This document shows, in pieces, positions 39,314 to 46,788 of a DNA stretch of 64,000 bases. The notes beneath the pieces are model-generated. The model did not search any database. It was not told where the DNA came from and saw only the letters and a program-made list of their open reading frames with translations. Each line of letters opens with the position of its first letter. The stretch's first letter is position 1. The translations under genes and the position numbers were made by a program. The DNA is from Dysgonomonas mossii. Lineage in GTDB: Bacteria; Bacteroidota; Bacteroidia; Bacteroidales; Dysgonomonadaceae. The stretch lies in contig NZ_SPPK01000001.1 of assembly GCF_004569505.1 (NCBI RefSeq), forward strand, positions 434,001 to 498,000, written 5' to 3'.

Positions 39314-40075
39314 ATGTCAATTTCGAAACGGATACTAGGAATATCAACATTTTTGTTAATGTGCTCCATGGCTTTTACGCCGGTTTCTGCTGTTACACCA
39401 AAGAAATCAAAAGCAGGGAAAAAGAAATCAAAAACGAGTGTATCTCATACTCCCAAATCGGTGAAAGTGGTACAGTCTTCACAAAATATGTCTGTAACAA
39501 CAAATACTGGTGATAAGGTTTCCTTACCGGTATTTGATAAAATATTTGAGAATTCTAAATATAATGTGCCAAGTTCAGACGCTTTGTTAGCTGATGCAGG
39601 TGCAAGTGCTGCAGTCTCTATGGAAGTAATGAGGCGCAGAATGATAGAACAAAAAGAAATGCAAGAGCTTTCTTCTCAATTGGGAATATCGATTAAAAAT
39701 CCTGACAATTTAGATTTGTATCGTGAGGTTGCAGATTGGCTCGGTACACGTTATCGTAGAGGTGGCATGAGCCGCAAAGCTGTAGACTGTTCCGGTTTTA
39801 CAAATATTATATATAAAACTGTGTTTGGACAGCAGTTGGATAGAGTTAGTACAACAATAGCAAAGAATGTAAAAGAAACAATCACCAATAAAGAGGATTT
39901 AGAACCGGGTGATATGGTGTTTTTTTCTACTTTCAAAAAGAAATATATTAATCATGTAGGAGTATATATCGGCGATGGTAAATTCATTCATGCGTCGATA
40001 AAAAAAGGAGTAATAGTAAGCTCTTTGCGCGAAGGATATTATAGTACTGCATGGCGTAAAGGTGGAAGAAACTGA
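39314..40075 (+). CDS. NlpC/P60 family cell-wall hydrolase
   Basis: 253 residues. An N-terminal signal peptide (about 1-26, ending VSA) is followed by a Lys-rich stretch (KKSKAGKKKSKTSV) and a linker, then the NlpC/P60 domain (about 138-253) with C159 in AVDCSGFTN and HVGVYIGDGKFIHAS. Signal peptide and not lipobox, so periplasmic and probably bound to the wall or membrane by its basic region. Tandem paralogue of the 38674 gene. Confidence 0.9.
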   Translation: MSISKRILGISTFLLMCSMAFTPVSAVTPKKSKAGKKKSKTSVSHTPKSVKVVQSSQNMSVTTNTGDKVSLPVFDKIFENSKYNVPSSDALLADAGASAAVSMEVMRRRMIEQKEMQELSSQLGISIKNPDNLDLYREVADWLGTRYRRGGMSRKAVDCSGFTNIIYKTVFGQQLDRVSTTIAKNVKETITNKEDLEPGDMVFFSTFKKKYINHVGVYIGDGKFIHASIKKGVIVSSLREGYYSTAWRKGGRN

Positions 40076-40101
40076 TAGAAATAACAATAAAGAATAATAT
40101 A

Positions 40102-40136
40102 GAGGGGATACGCAAGTGTCTCCTTTGTTGTTTTTA
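40102..40136 (+). terminator. Terminator of the second NlpC/P60 gene
   Basis: AGGGGATAC pairs with GTGTCTCCT (two G-U pairs) around a GCAA tetraloop, followed by TTGTTGTTTTT. Confidence 0.7.
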
Positions 40137-40178
40137 TAAGTTTAATTGTATCGTTATAGAAATGCAACATAAATATTG

Positions 40179-40186
40179 TATCTTTG
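40179..40186 (+). promoter_or_regulatory. -7 promoter box for mgsA
   Basis: TATCTTTG, a perfect TAnnTTTG, 31 bases before the mgsA start. Confidence 0.65.
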
Positions 40187-40217
40187 AAATAATGATTACA
40201 TATAACTATCGACAAAT

Positions 40218-40697
40218 ATGAGAAAGAGACTAACAATAGCCCTGGTGGCACATGATCACCGCAAAGCGGATATGGTAGAATGGTGTTATTATAATTCAGA
40301 TTTCTTGTCAAAACATCAATTGGTTTGCACCGGAACAACAGGAACTCTTATTAAAGAGGCTTTTGAAGAAAAAGGTATAAAAGCAGATATTACACGTATG
40401 AACTCCGGTCCATTGGGTGGTGATGCTGAGATTGCAGCCATGGTAGTGCGCCATGAGGTGGATTTGGCTATTTTCTTGATAGATGATTTAAATCCACAAC
40501 CCCATGAAGCCGATATAATGATGTTGCTTCGCCAATGCCGTGTGCATAATGTGCCAATTGCTTGTAATCGCTATAGTGCAGATCTTATGATCACAAGTAC
40601 ATTGTGGGACGATGATGATTATACGCCTACTTTGCCTCGTTATGAAATTTTTGATCGAAGTAAATTTGATGCAAGTTTCAGAAGGAAAAAAGACTAA
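40218..40697 (+). CDS. mgsA: Methylglyoxal synthase
   Basis: 159 residues, near the usual 150. Converts dihydroxyacetone phosphate to methylglyoxal and phosphate, an overflow bypass of glycolysis. Visible: start IALVAHDHRKADMVEW, phosphate loop TGTTGTLI, catalytic region MNSGPLGGDAEIAAM and C-terminal CNRYSADLMI. Single gene between terminators. The VOC protein at 44778 is not close enough to be taken as its glyoxalase. Confidence 0.96.
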   Translation: MRKRLTIALVAHDHRKADMVEWCYYNSDFLSKHQLVCTGTTGTLIKEAFEEKGIKADITRMNSGPLGGDAEIAAMVVRHEVDLAIFLIDDLNPQPHEADIMMLLRQCRVHNVPIACNRYSADLMITSTLWDDDDYTPTLPRYEIFDRSKFDASFRRKKD

Positions 40698-40706
40698 AAA
40701 TAGAAA

Positions 40707-40738
40707 AAGGTAAGCTTATAAAGGCTTACCTTATTTTT
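40707..40738. terminator. Bidirectional terminator between mgsA and the YigZ-family gene
   Basis: AAGGTAAGC (40707-40715) and GCTTACCTT (40724-40732) form a perfect 9-bp stem; A-rich before and T-rich after, so it works for both converging genes. It overlaps the stop codon of the minus-strand gene. Confidence 0.85.
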
Positions 40739-41333
40739 TATCTGCGAATCGGAGGGTTTCCACTTTTTCTAGTCTGCTTATCAATTCATCGTATTGAGCT
40801 TTTCTTATCTGTAGTATCATGCTACAGTTCATATCGAAATCTTGATGTAAAATTTTAGGTTCCATATCTTTTACCAGTCGCATCACATCATTCATATATG
40901 GATACTCGAAAGTGAATGCTATTTCCAAGTCTACTGTTTTCTCTATAATTTCTGCCACATTAATAGCTTCTGCCGCTGCTTCTCTGTAGGCAACTATGAG
41001 CCCGCTTGTACCTAGTTTTATTCCGCCAAAGTAACGGACTACAGCAATTAAGATATTTGTAAGATCATTCGAGTTTATCTGCCCTAGTATTGGTTTACCT
41101 GCTGTTCCGGATGGTTCTCCGTCGTCGTTCGATCTGAATTCCTTCCGATCGGCTCCTAGCATATATGCCCAGCAAACATGTCGAGCATCATAGTATTCTT
41201 TGCGAAGTTTATCTATTTCATTTTTGGCTTCTTCTGCAGATTGCACAGGAATGGCATAAGCAATAAATTTACTCCTTTTGTCAGTGTATATTGCTTTCGA
41301 TAATTCCGTTATTGTTCTGAAAGTATCTTCCAT
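40731..41333 (-). CDS. YigZ/IMPACT family protein
   Basis: 200 residues. N-terminal IMPACT domain (about 1-120; RSKFIAYAIPVQSAEEAKNE, ARHVCWAYMLG, DDGEPSGTAGKPIL, AVVRYFGGIKLGTSGLI) and a C-terminal EF-G-like ferredoxin fold. Members are linked to translation or stress but the exact function is not settled. No signal peptide. Read from its own, unidentified promoter; it converges with mgsA. Confidence 0.92.
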   Translation of the reverse strand: MEDTFRTITELSKAIYTDKRSKFIAYAIPVQSAEEAKNEIDKLRKEYYDARHVCWAYMLGADRKEFRSNDDGEPSGTAGKPILGQINSNDLTNILIAVVRYFGGIKLGTSGLIVAYREAAAEAINVAEIIEKTVDLEIAFTFEYPYMNDVMRLVKDMEPKILHQDFDMNCSMILQIRKAQYDELISRLEKVETLRFADKK

Positions 41334-41538
41334 AGATTACAAAGATACAAATTATGAAATAAAGCATTCTTTAGACAAAGTAATAATTAATGACAGAATT
41401 TCCGAGCAGAATGATATCTGATGCTCTAAAGATTTCAGATTGTATAAAATGAGGTGAAAGATAGGTAATGCTTAAAAGTGGGACGTTTTGATTGATAATC
41501 AAGGATAAATATTTTAGAAACCGGTATAAAATAGGAAT

Positions 41539-41617
41539 GGTTGTCTCACGACAACCAATCTTCACTCCTAACCATAAATCTAATACCATGAAAAATACTT
41601 TACAAAAGTATGTATAA
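41539..41617 (+). other. Hairpin leader with truncated ORF (gene-start remnant)
   Basis: A perfect 7-bp hairpin, GGTTGTC-TCAC-GACAACC (41539-41556), is followed by a CT/AA-rich leader and by ATG at 41588 that opens only nine codons (MKNTLQKYV). The layout is that of a 5' leader plus the first codons of an exported protein whose body is missing. I have an impression of similar leaders before outer-membrane proteins in Bacteroidales but cannot verify it. Confidence 0.35.
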
Positions 41618-41705
41618 TTTTTTATAAAACAAACTTAATGATATAAAAAATATAATTTTAACATTAATATAATTTTATTGTTTCGTTTTTAGAATCAAAA
41701 TGTAA

Positions 41706-41713
41706 TATATTTG
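41706..41713 (+). promoter_or_regulatory. -7 promoter box for an RNA or small ORF
   Basis: TATATTTG, a perfect TAnnTTTG. It predicts transcription start near 41719, exactly where the nested-helix RNA begins. Confidence 0.55.
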
Positions 41714-41718
41714 TTTCT

Positions 41719-41791
41719 GTAAATAGTTAGTCTAAATTATAACTATCTGAGTCTTTGGTTCGAAGAATCGCATAAGAGATATTAACTATTT
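41719..41791 (+). ncRNA. Nested-helix structured RNA candidate
   Basis: Three nested helices: P1 AAATAGTTA (41721-41729) with TAACTATTT (41783-41791), 9 bp perfect; P2 TATCT (41744-41748) with AGATA (41777-41781); P3 GAGTCTT (41749-41755) with AAGAATC (41763-41769), one mismatch. A competing helix, ATAGTTA (41723-41729) with TAACTAT (41740-41746), would break P1 and P2, as in a switch. A -7 box sits just upstream and an ATG three bases downstream. No known family was recognised. Confidence 0.4.
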
Positions 41792-41793
41792 AT

Positions 41794-41868
41794 ATGGAAT
41801 TTAAACATCGGGTTTTTATGAGTAAAACCTTACAAATATTTATATTTGTTATTAGTATGCTTGATTGA
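41794..41868 (+). CDS. Small ORF, 24 residues, basic then hydrophobic
   Basis: Starts two bases after the last paired base of the RNA candidate. The peptide has a basic start (MEFKHRVFMSKTLQ) and a hydrophobic end (IFIFVISMLD). It could be a leader peptide, a small membrane peptide, or the truncated start of an exported protein: its MSKTLQ resembles MKNTLQ of the remnant at 41588. Evidence is only the position and composition. Confidence 0.25.
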   Translation: MEFKHRVFMSKTLQIFIFVISMLD

Positions 41869-42119
41869 TAAATAGATCTTATTATTCATTAAATACTTAA
41901 TTAGCTCTCTAATTCTATAGCATAAATTTAGATTGTAATTGTTACAAAGCTGACACAGAGAGGTTAAGTTGTAATTAAAAGATTGTCCACTTCAAGATTT
42001 TATTTATCATTTAAAGAATAAATTTAGCAAGTATCTAAAAAACATTATGGCATAGTTTTTGTTTCAATATTATAAATAGGTATTTTATTTTAATCTAAAA
42101 GGCTATTAGAAATAAAGCT

Positions 42120-42127
42120 TATATTTG
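42120..42127 (+). promoter_or_regulatory. -7 promoter box for clpC
   Basis: TATATTTG, a perfect TAnnTTTG, 33 bases before the ATG at 42161. It includes an in-frame TTG (42125) that therefore cannot be the start. Confidence 0.6.
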
Positions 42128-42160
42128 CAACATACGCAAAGAACATCAAATAAGACGGTT

Positions 42161-44677
42161 ATGGAAAATAATTTTTCACAGAGAGTTCGCAAAATCATGG
42201 GGTATAGCCGTGAGGAGGCCGGACGTCTTCAAACCAATTATCTGGCACCCGAACATTTGATGCTTGGTATACTTCGTAATGCAGAAGGATTGGCCATACA
42301 GGCATTAAAGGATTTTGGAATAGATTTGGTTGAATTAAAAGATAGTATTGATAATAATATATTAAAGCAGCAGGAAGATGCATATCCAAACAGTGAAGTC
42401 GTATTAAGTAAAAGTACTGAAAAGATTTTAAAGATGAGTATACTTGAAGCCAGGCTTACAAAAAGTCAGGAAACTGACTCCGAGCACTTACTTCTTGCCA
42501 TTCTTAAAGATCATGACAATATAGCGGCGATGCTGTTGGAAGAATATCATATGGATTATAACGGAGCTTTCACTTATATAAAAAGTATGGGTGATATAAT
42601 GCATGAAAATAAAAAGCAGTCGCCTCGTATGGGCGCCGACTTTACAGATGATGACGATGAGGATGATGAACCAATAAGCAGTGGAAACTCGAACGTTGGC
42701 ACACAACAACCTCGTCAGGCTACAGATACGCCTGTACTCGATAATTTCGGTATAGACATGACGAAGTCGGCTTTGGAAAATAAGCTAGACCCAATTGTAG
42801 GCCGTGAAAAAGAAATTGAACGTTTAGCTCAGATTCTCAGCCGTCGTAAGAAAAACAATCCTATATTAATAGGAGAACCGGGGGTTGGTAAGTCTGCTAT
42901 CGTTGAAGGTTTGGCATTACGAATAGTACAGAAAAAAGTATCTCGGGTATTGTTCGATAAGCGTGTTATTGCCCTTGATATGGCTTCGGTTGTAGCCGGA
43001 ACCAAATATCGTGGACAATTTGAAGAACGAATAAAGGCTATTCTGAACGAACTATCAAAGAATCCTAACATTATATTGTTTATTGACGAGATACATACGA
43101 TAGTAGGAGCGGGTGGAGCTACAGGCTCTCTGGATGCTGCAAATATGTTGAAACCGGCTTTGGCCAGAGGCGAAATACAATGTATTGGTGCAACTACCCT
43201 CGATGAATATCGTAAGAATATAGAAAAAGATGGAGCTTTAGAACGCCGTTTCCAAAAGGTGATGGTAGATCCTACGACCGCAGAAGAAACGTTACAGATA
43301 TTGCATAATATCAAAGAACGTTACGAAGAGCATCACAATGTGAAATATACTGAAGGTGCACTTGAGGCTTGTGTAAAACTCACCGATAGATATATTACAG
43401 ATCGTAATTTCCCCGATAAAGCTATCGATGCTTTGGATGAAGCAGGTTCACGTATGCATATTGCAAATATACAGGTGCCTGTAGAAATTGAAGAAATCGA
43501 GAGCGAACTCAAAAATGTGATAGAGCAAAAAGGTGAGGCTGTAAAAGCACAGAAATATGAGTTGGCAGCGAGTTTCCGAGATACACAACGTCAATTGATG
43601 GCTAAGCTTGACAAGGCTGAAGTAGACTGGAAAGCATCGTTGAAAGAGAAACCGGAAACAGTAGATGCCGAAATGGTGGCTGAGGTAGTTTCTATGATGT
43701 CGGGAGTTCCTGTTCAACGTATTGGTGAATCGGAAGGCTTGAAGCTTGTAGGTATGAAAGATAGCCTGAAAGCTGCTGTAATTGGGCAAGATGAGGCTGT
43801 AAGTAAAATCGTAAAAGCTATTCAGCGCAACCGTATAGGTCTTAAAGACCCTAACCGTCCGATTGGTTCATTTATGTTCCTTGGGCCTACAGGTGTAGGT
43901 AAGACTCACTTAGCTAAGAAGATTGCAGAACAATTGTTTGACTCTGCCGATGCCCTTATCCGTATAGACATGAGTGAATACATGGAGAAATTTAATGTAT
44001 CGCGTTTGGTCGGAGCACCTCCGGGATATGTGGGATACGAAGAAGGCGGATTGTTGAGTGAGAAAGTACGTCGCAAACCTTATTCTGTAGTACTGCTTGA
44101 TGAGATAGAAAAGGCACATCCTGATGTGTATAATATCTTGTTGCAGGTGATGGACGAAGGTCACTTGACAGACAGTATGGGACGTAAGATAGACTTCAAG
44201 AATACGATACTGATTATGACCTCCAATGTAGGTACACGCCAATTGAAAGATTTTGGAGGTGGTATTGGTTTTAATAAGCAATCTGCCGCCAACAAAGAAT
44301 TCTCCAGAGGTGTGCTTCAAAAGGCATTGAATAAGTCTTTTTCTCCCGAGTTCTTGAATCGTGTAGATGATATAATAACATTCGATCAGTTAGATAAGTC
44401 TTCTATCGAGAAGATCATCGATATAGAACTAAAAGGTTTCTATAAACGTATGTCGGAGCTAGGGTATACTATCGAGCTAAGTCAGGAAGCGAAGGATTTC
44501 CTTACTGATAAAGGGTATGATGTGCAATTTGGTGCTCGTCCGTTGAAACGTGCTATTCAGAACTACGTGGAAGATGAGATTGCTGAGTTAATCCTTTCGG
44601 GTGGAGTAGCAGAAAACGGGACTATAACTTTTGAAGTAGATAAAGAAAAAGATAAATTGAAAGCAATAGCAAAATAA
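42161..44677 (+). CDS. clpC: ClpC-type AAA+ ATPase, Clp protease ATP-binding subunit
   Basis: 838 residues from the ATG at 42161. Unfolds substrates for ClpP. Order: two Clp N-terminal repeats (about 1-150), a short acidic linker (DDDDEDDE), first AAA+ domain (Walker [14 protein letters not shown], Walker B ILFIDEIH), middle domain with coiled coil (about 395-470), second AAA+ domain (Walker [13 protein letters not shown], Walker [14 protein letters not shown]), and a C-terminal D2-small domain. The short middle region fits ClpC rather than ClpB. Single gene with its own promoter and terminator. Confidence 0.95.
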   Translation: MENNFSQRVRKIMGYSREEAGRLQTNYLAPEHLMLGILRNAEGLAIQALKDFGIDLVELKDSIDNNILKQQEDAYPNSEVVLSKSTEKILKMSILEARLTKSQETDSEHLLLAILKDHDNIAAMLLEEYHMDYNGAFTYIKSMGDIMHENKKQSPRMGADFTDDDDEDDEPISSGNSNVGTQQPRQATDTPVLDNFGIDMTKSALENKLDPIVGREKEIERLAQILSRRKKNNPILIGEPGVGKSAIVEGLALRIVQKKVSRVLFDKRVIALDMASVVAGTKYRGQFEERIKAILNELSKNPNIILFIDEIHTIVGAGGATGSLDAANMLKPALARGEIQCIGATTLDEYRKNIEKDGALERRFQKVMVDPTTAEETLQILHNIKERYEEHHNVKYTEGALEACVKLTDRYITDRNFPDKAIDALDEAGSRMHIANIQVPVEIEEIESELKNVIEQKGEAVKAQKYELAASFRDTQRQLMAKLDKAEVDWKASLKEKPETVDAEMVAEVVSMMSGVPVQRIGESEGLKLVGMKDSLKAAVIGQDEAVSKIVKAIQRNRIGLKDPNRPIGSFMFLGPTGVGKTHLAKKIAEQLFDSADALIRIDMSEYMEKFNVSRLVGAPPGYVGYEEGGLLSEKVRRKPYSVVLLDEIEKAHPDVYNILLQVMDEGHLTDSMGRKIDFKNTILIMTSNVGTRQLKDFGGGIGFNKQSAANKEFSRGVLQKALNKSFSPEFLNRVDDIITFDQLDKSSIEKIIDIELKGFYKRMSELGYTIELSQEAKDFLTDKGYDVQFGARPLKRAIQNYVEDEIAELILSGGVAENGTITFEVDKEKDKLKAIAK

Positions 44678-44697
44678 ATTTTCTTAAATATTTTTTG

Positions 44698-44731
44698 AAA
44701 GGGGAGTGGATATATCCACTCCTCTTCTTTT
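44698..44731 (+). terminator. Terminator of clpC
   Basis: GGAGTGGATATATCCACTCC (44703-44722) is a self-complementary stem followed by TCTTCTTTT. Confidence 0.85.
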
Positions 44732-44777
44732 ATACAATATATAATCTTATATTTGAATATATTAAAGAATTACTATA

Positions 44778-45212
44778 ATGAATCGGATAAATATTATTAC
44801 ACTGGGAGTAAAAGATGTAAAAGCCTCTTGTGCGTTTTATAAGAAGCTTGGTTTTGCAACACCCAATACAGAAGACAATCCTGCAATTGTCTTTTTTAAT
44901 AACGGCGGAACAAAATTAGCGCTTTACCCTCTGAAAATGTTAGCGGAGGATATCGACAGTTCAGCTACACCTCATCTAAACACAGGATTCTCGGGATTTA
45001 CATTGGCATACAATGCAAAATCGAAGGAAGAAGTAGATGCTATCTTTGCCGATGTAGAGAGTATTGGCGGTAAGGTAATAAAAAATCCCCAAGCTGTTTT
45101 TTGGGGAGGTTATAGCGGATATTTCCGAGACTTAGACGGATATTATTGGGAGATTGCTTATGCTGAATCTTGGCAGTTCGATGAAAATGATATGCTCCTT
45201 ATAACAGAGTAA
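44778..45212 (+). CDS. VOC (glyoxalase/bleomycin-resistance fold) family protein
   Basis: 144 residues, two beta-alpha-beta-beta-beta modules: first from INIITLGVKDVKASCAFYKKLGF, second ending in GYSGYFRDLDGYYWEIAYAE, where the acidic residue is a typical metal ligand. The family includes glyoxalase I, dioxygenases and resistance proteins. The substrate cannot be deduced. It ends four bases before the stop of the converging minus-strand gene. Confidence 0.85.
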   Translation: MNRINIITLGVKDVKASCAFYKKLGFATPNTEDNPAIVFFNNGGTKLALYPLKMLAEDIDSSATPHLNTGFSGFTLAYNAKSKEEVDAIFADVESIGGKVIKNPQAVFWGGYSGYFRDLDGYYWEIAYAESWQFDENDMLLITE

Positions 45213-45216
45213 CTTA

Positions 45217-45816
45217 TTATAAGTTTCGAGCATGTCGTATCAACTCTTCTCTTATAATAGTGAGCTTTAAGTTTACTATACGATCCGCTTTTTGAAATTC
45301 TTCGCTGTCGTCAAGCTTTTTGTAGCGGCGAACAAACTCGTCCAGGCTATCGGTGTCTGAATATCCTTCGAAAATGATATCCTTAGCATCTTTTGCCTTT
45401 CGGATTGTTTCTGCGGTCTCTTTCAATGGAGGGATCAACAGCAATGTATCCAATACTATATTGAGATACGAGAAGTCTAATGACAGCCCGAAGTCTTTAT
45501 CTTCAATAAGTCTTAGCCATTGATATATCAAACTGATATTCTCTTTAGTTACTCCCTCTATAAGTGTATAGTTCTTGTCGAAAAGATCTTCCCTAATAGC
45601 CGATACTGTTCTGTTGAAATCGTACTTTTCTGCTTCATAATACTTATTAGCCATTTCTTCGTCACAGCCGGTAAGAGATTGGATTTCCTTTATCGATTTA
45701 GCTTTGAATAGGTAGACACATTTTTCTACATCATTATCATTATCTTTCAACATTTGTATGGCTTCACCCATTGGTATGGGAAGTATTTTTCTCAGCTCTA
45801 TGATCTTTTCTTTCAT
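45217..45816 (-). CDS. Protein with N-terminal UBA-like helices
   Basis: 199 residues, all helical, cytosolic. The first about 35 residues (IIELRKILPIPMGEAIQML, NDNDVEKCVYLFKAKSI) follow the UBA pattern of the N terminus of elongation factor Ts. The next about 45 (IQSLTGCDEEMANKYYEAEK, YDFNRTVSAIREDLF) could be a second such helix bundle. The rest (about 85-199) is helical without recognisable motif. The gene is divergent from the creatininase gene (69 bases). No function is claimed. Confidence 0.6.
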   Translation of the reverse strand: MKEKIIELRKILPIPMGEAIQMLKDNDNDVEKCVYLFKAKSIKEIQSLTGCDEEMANKYYEAEKYDFNRTVSAIREDLFDKNYTLIEGVTKENISLIYQWLRLIEDKDFGLSLDFSYLNIVLDTLLLIPPLKETAETIRKAKDAKDIIFEGYSDTDSLDEFVRRYKKLDDSEEFQKADRIVNLKLTIIREELIRHARNL

Positions 45817-45885
45817 CTGTTTGTTTTTTACCCAACAAAGATAAAAAGCTATTGTTATCTTTACAAATAATAAAAAAGTAAGGAT

Positions 45886-46641
45886 ATGAACACGCGATTT
45901 GATATGCTGTCAGCGATATACAACGACACGAAGAACGAAAAGTACGATTATGCAGTGCAGCCATGGGGTGCTACCGAACCTCATAATTATCACTTACCTT
46001 ATATGACAGATTGCTATCTGGCTCACGATTTGTCAGTAGATGCGGTCATTAAGGCATACGAAAAACAAAAAGTGAAAGGGATGGTATTGCCTGTAATACA
46101 TCTTGGCTCGCAGAATCCGGGACAAAGAGAACTACCTTTTTGTTTGCATGCCGGTTATGAGACGCAAAAAGCCATACTATCAGATATCGTCTCTTCGCTG
46201 AACTATCAAGGCATACATAAACTTGTTATTGTAAACGGACATGGTGGAAATAGCTTTAAGAATATGATACGAGATCTGGTTGTTCAATATCCTGATTTTT
46301 TGATTGTGATAAGTAATCTGTTCGCCATTGTTCCTCAGAGCGGATATTTTGAAGAAAAAGACGACCATGCCGGCGAAATGGAAACCTCAATGATGATGCA
46401 TTACCATCCGGAGTTGGTGAACCTATCTGTTGCAGGAGACGGAGCGTCTAAAACCTTTAGTGCTGAATCTCTTAGAGACGGCACTGGCTGGACACCAAGA
46501 AATTGGGCGAAGGTCTCTAATGATACAGGGATTGGAAACCCTAAAAAGTCAACAGCAGAGAAAGGTAGGAAGTATGCCGATGCTGTCAGCCGGAAATTGT
46601 CTGAACTGTTTATCGATGTAGCGAAGGAGAGTATTTATTGA
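45886..46641 (+). CDS. Creatininase family amidohydrolase
   Basis: 251 residues. Metal-binding signature near the N terminus is ATEPHNYHLPYMTD (usual form GSxEQHGxHLPxxTD), with the E and HxxH retained; further motifs NGHGGNSFKNMIRD and DDHAGEMETSMMMHY follow. The family includes creatininase, a riboflavin-pathway amide hydrolase and mycofactocin MftE; the target here is unknown. Single gene. A TATCTTTA box lies about 25 bases upstream. Confidence 0.85.
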   Translation: MNTRFDMLSAIYNDTKNEKYDYAVQPWGATEPHNYHLPYMTDCYLAHDLSVDAVIKAYEKQKVKGMVLPVIHLGSQNPGQRELPFCLHAGYETQKAILSDIVSSLNYQGIHKLVIVNGHGGNSFKNMIRDLVVQYPDFLIVISNLFAIVPQSGYFEEKDDHAGEMETSMMMHYHPELVNLSVAGDGASKTFSAESLRDGTGWTPRNWAKVSNDTGIGNPKKSTAEKGRKYADAVSRKLSELFIDVAKESIY

Positions 46642-46678
46642 TACAGTAAATAGGTAGGAATAATTGCTGTTGTTTTCT

Positions 46679-46751
46679 TTGTCATGTTGAACGAAGTGAA
46701 ACTTCTCGTGTATTGAAGGTGGAGATTCTTCGTTACACTCAGAATGACAAA
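46679..46751. repeat. Palindromic REP-like dispersed repeat
   Basis: Arms TTGTCATGTTGAACGAAGTG (46679-46698) and CGTTACACTCAGAATGACAA (46731-46750) are imperfect inverted copies with CTTCTC and GAGATT facing inward. The element is familiar as an interspersed repeat in Bacteroidetes, and its reverse reading gives the common spurious peptide CHSECNEES. It sits between converging genes (46641 and 46789) and may act as a transcript end. Confidence 0.7.
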
Positions 46752-46788
46752 AATAGAACAATAACAATTATCCCACCTTCATCTTATA

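Larger units (their letters stand above)
41334..42160. other. 827-base AT-rich region without conventional gene
   Basis: Between the divergent YigZ gene and clpC. It holds a hairpin leader followed by a 9-codon ORF (41539-41617), three perfect -7 boxes (TATATTTG at 41706, 41841 and 42120), a nested-helix RNA candidate (41719-41791) and a 24-codon ORF (41794-41868). A 72-codon minus-strand ORF (41371-41589) overlaps the hairpin and has no recognisable domain; I do not count it as a gene. From 41870 to 42119 I see nothing. Confidence 0.6.

Noticed and set aside
41371..41589. 72-codon minus-strand ORF in the gene-free region
   Set aside because: It has no recognisable domain, overlaps the antisense of the hairpin leader, and has no promoter box or signal; more likely a chance frame.
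41753..41770. GGTTCGAA sequence like a tRNA T-loop
   Set aside because: The flanking bases do not form a T-stem and no acceptor or anticodon stem fits; no tRNA here.
46549..46767. 72-codon minus-strand ORF reading CHSECNEES
   Set aside because: It is the well-known spurious reading of the palindromic repeat at 46679-46751.
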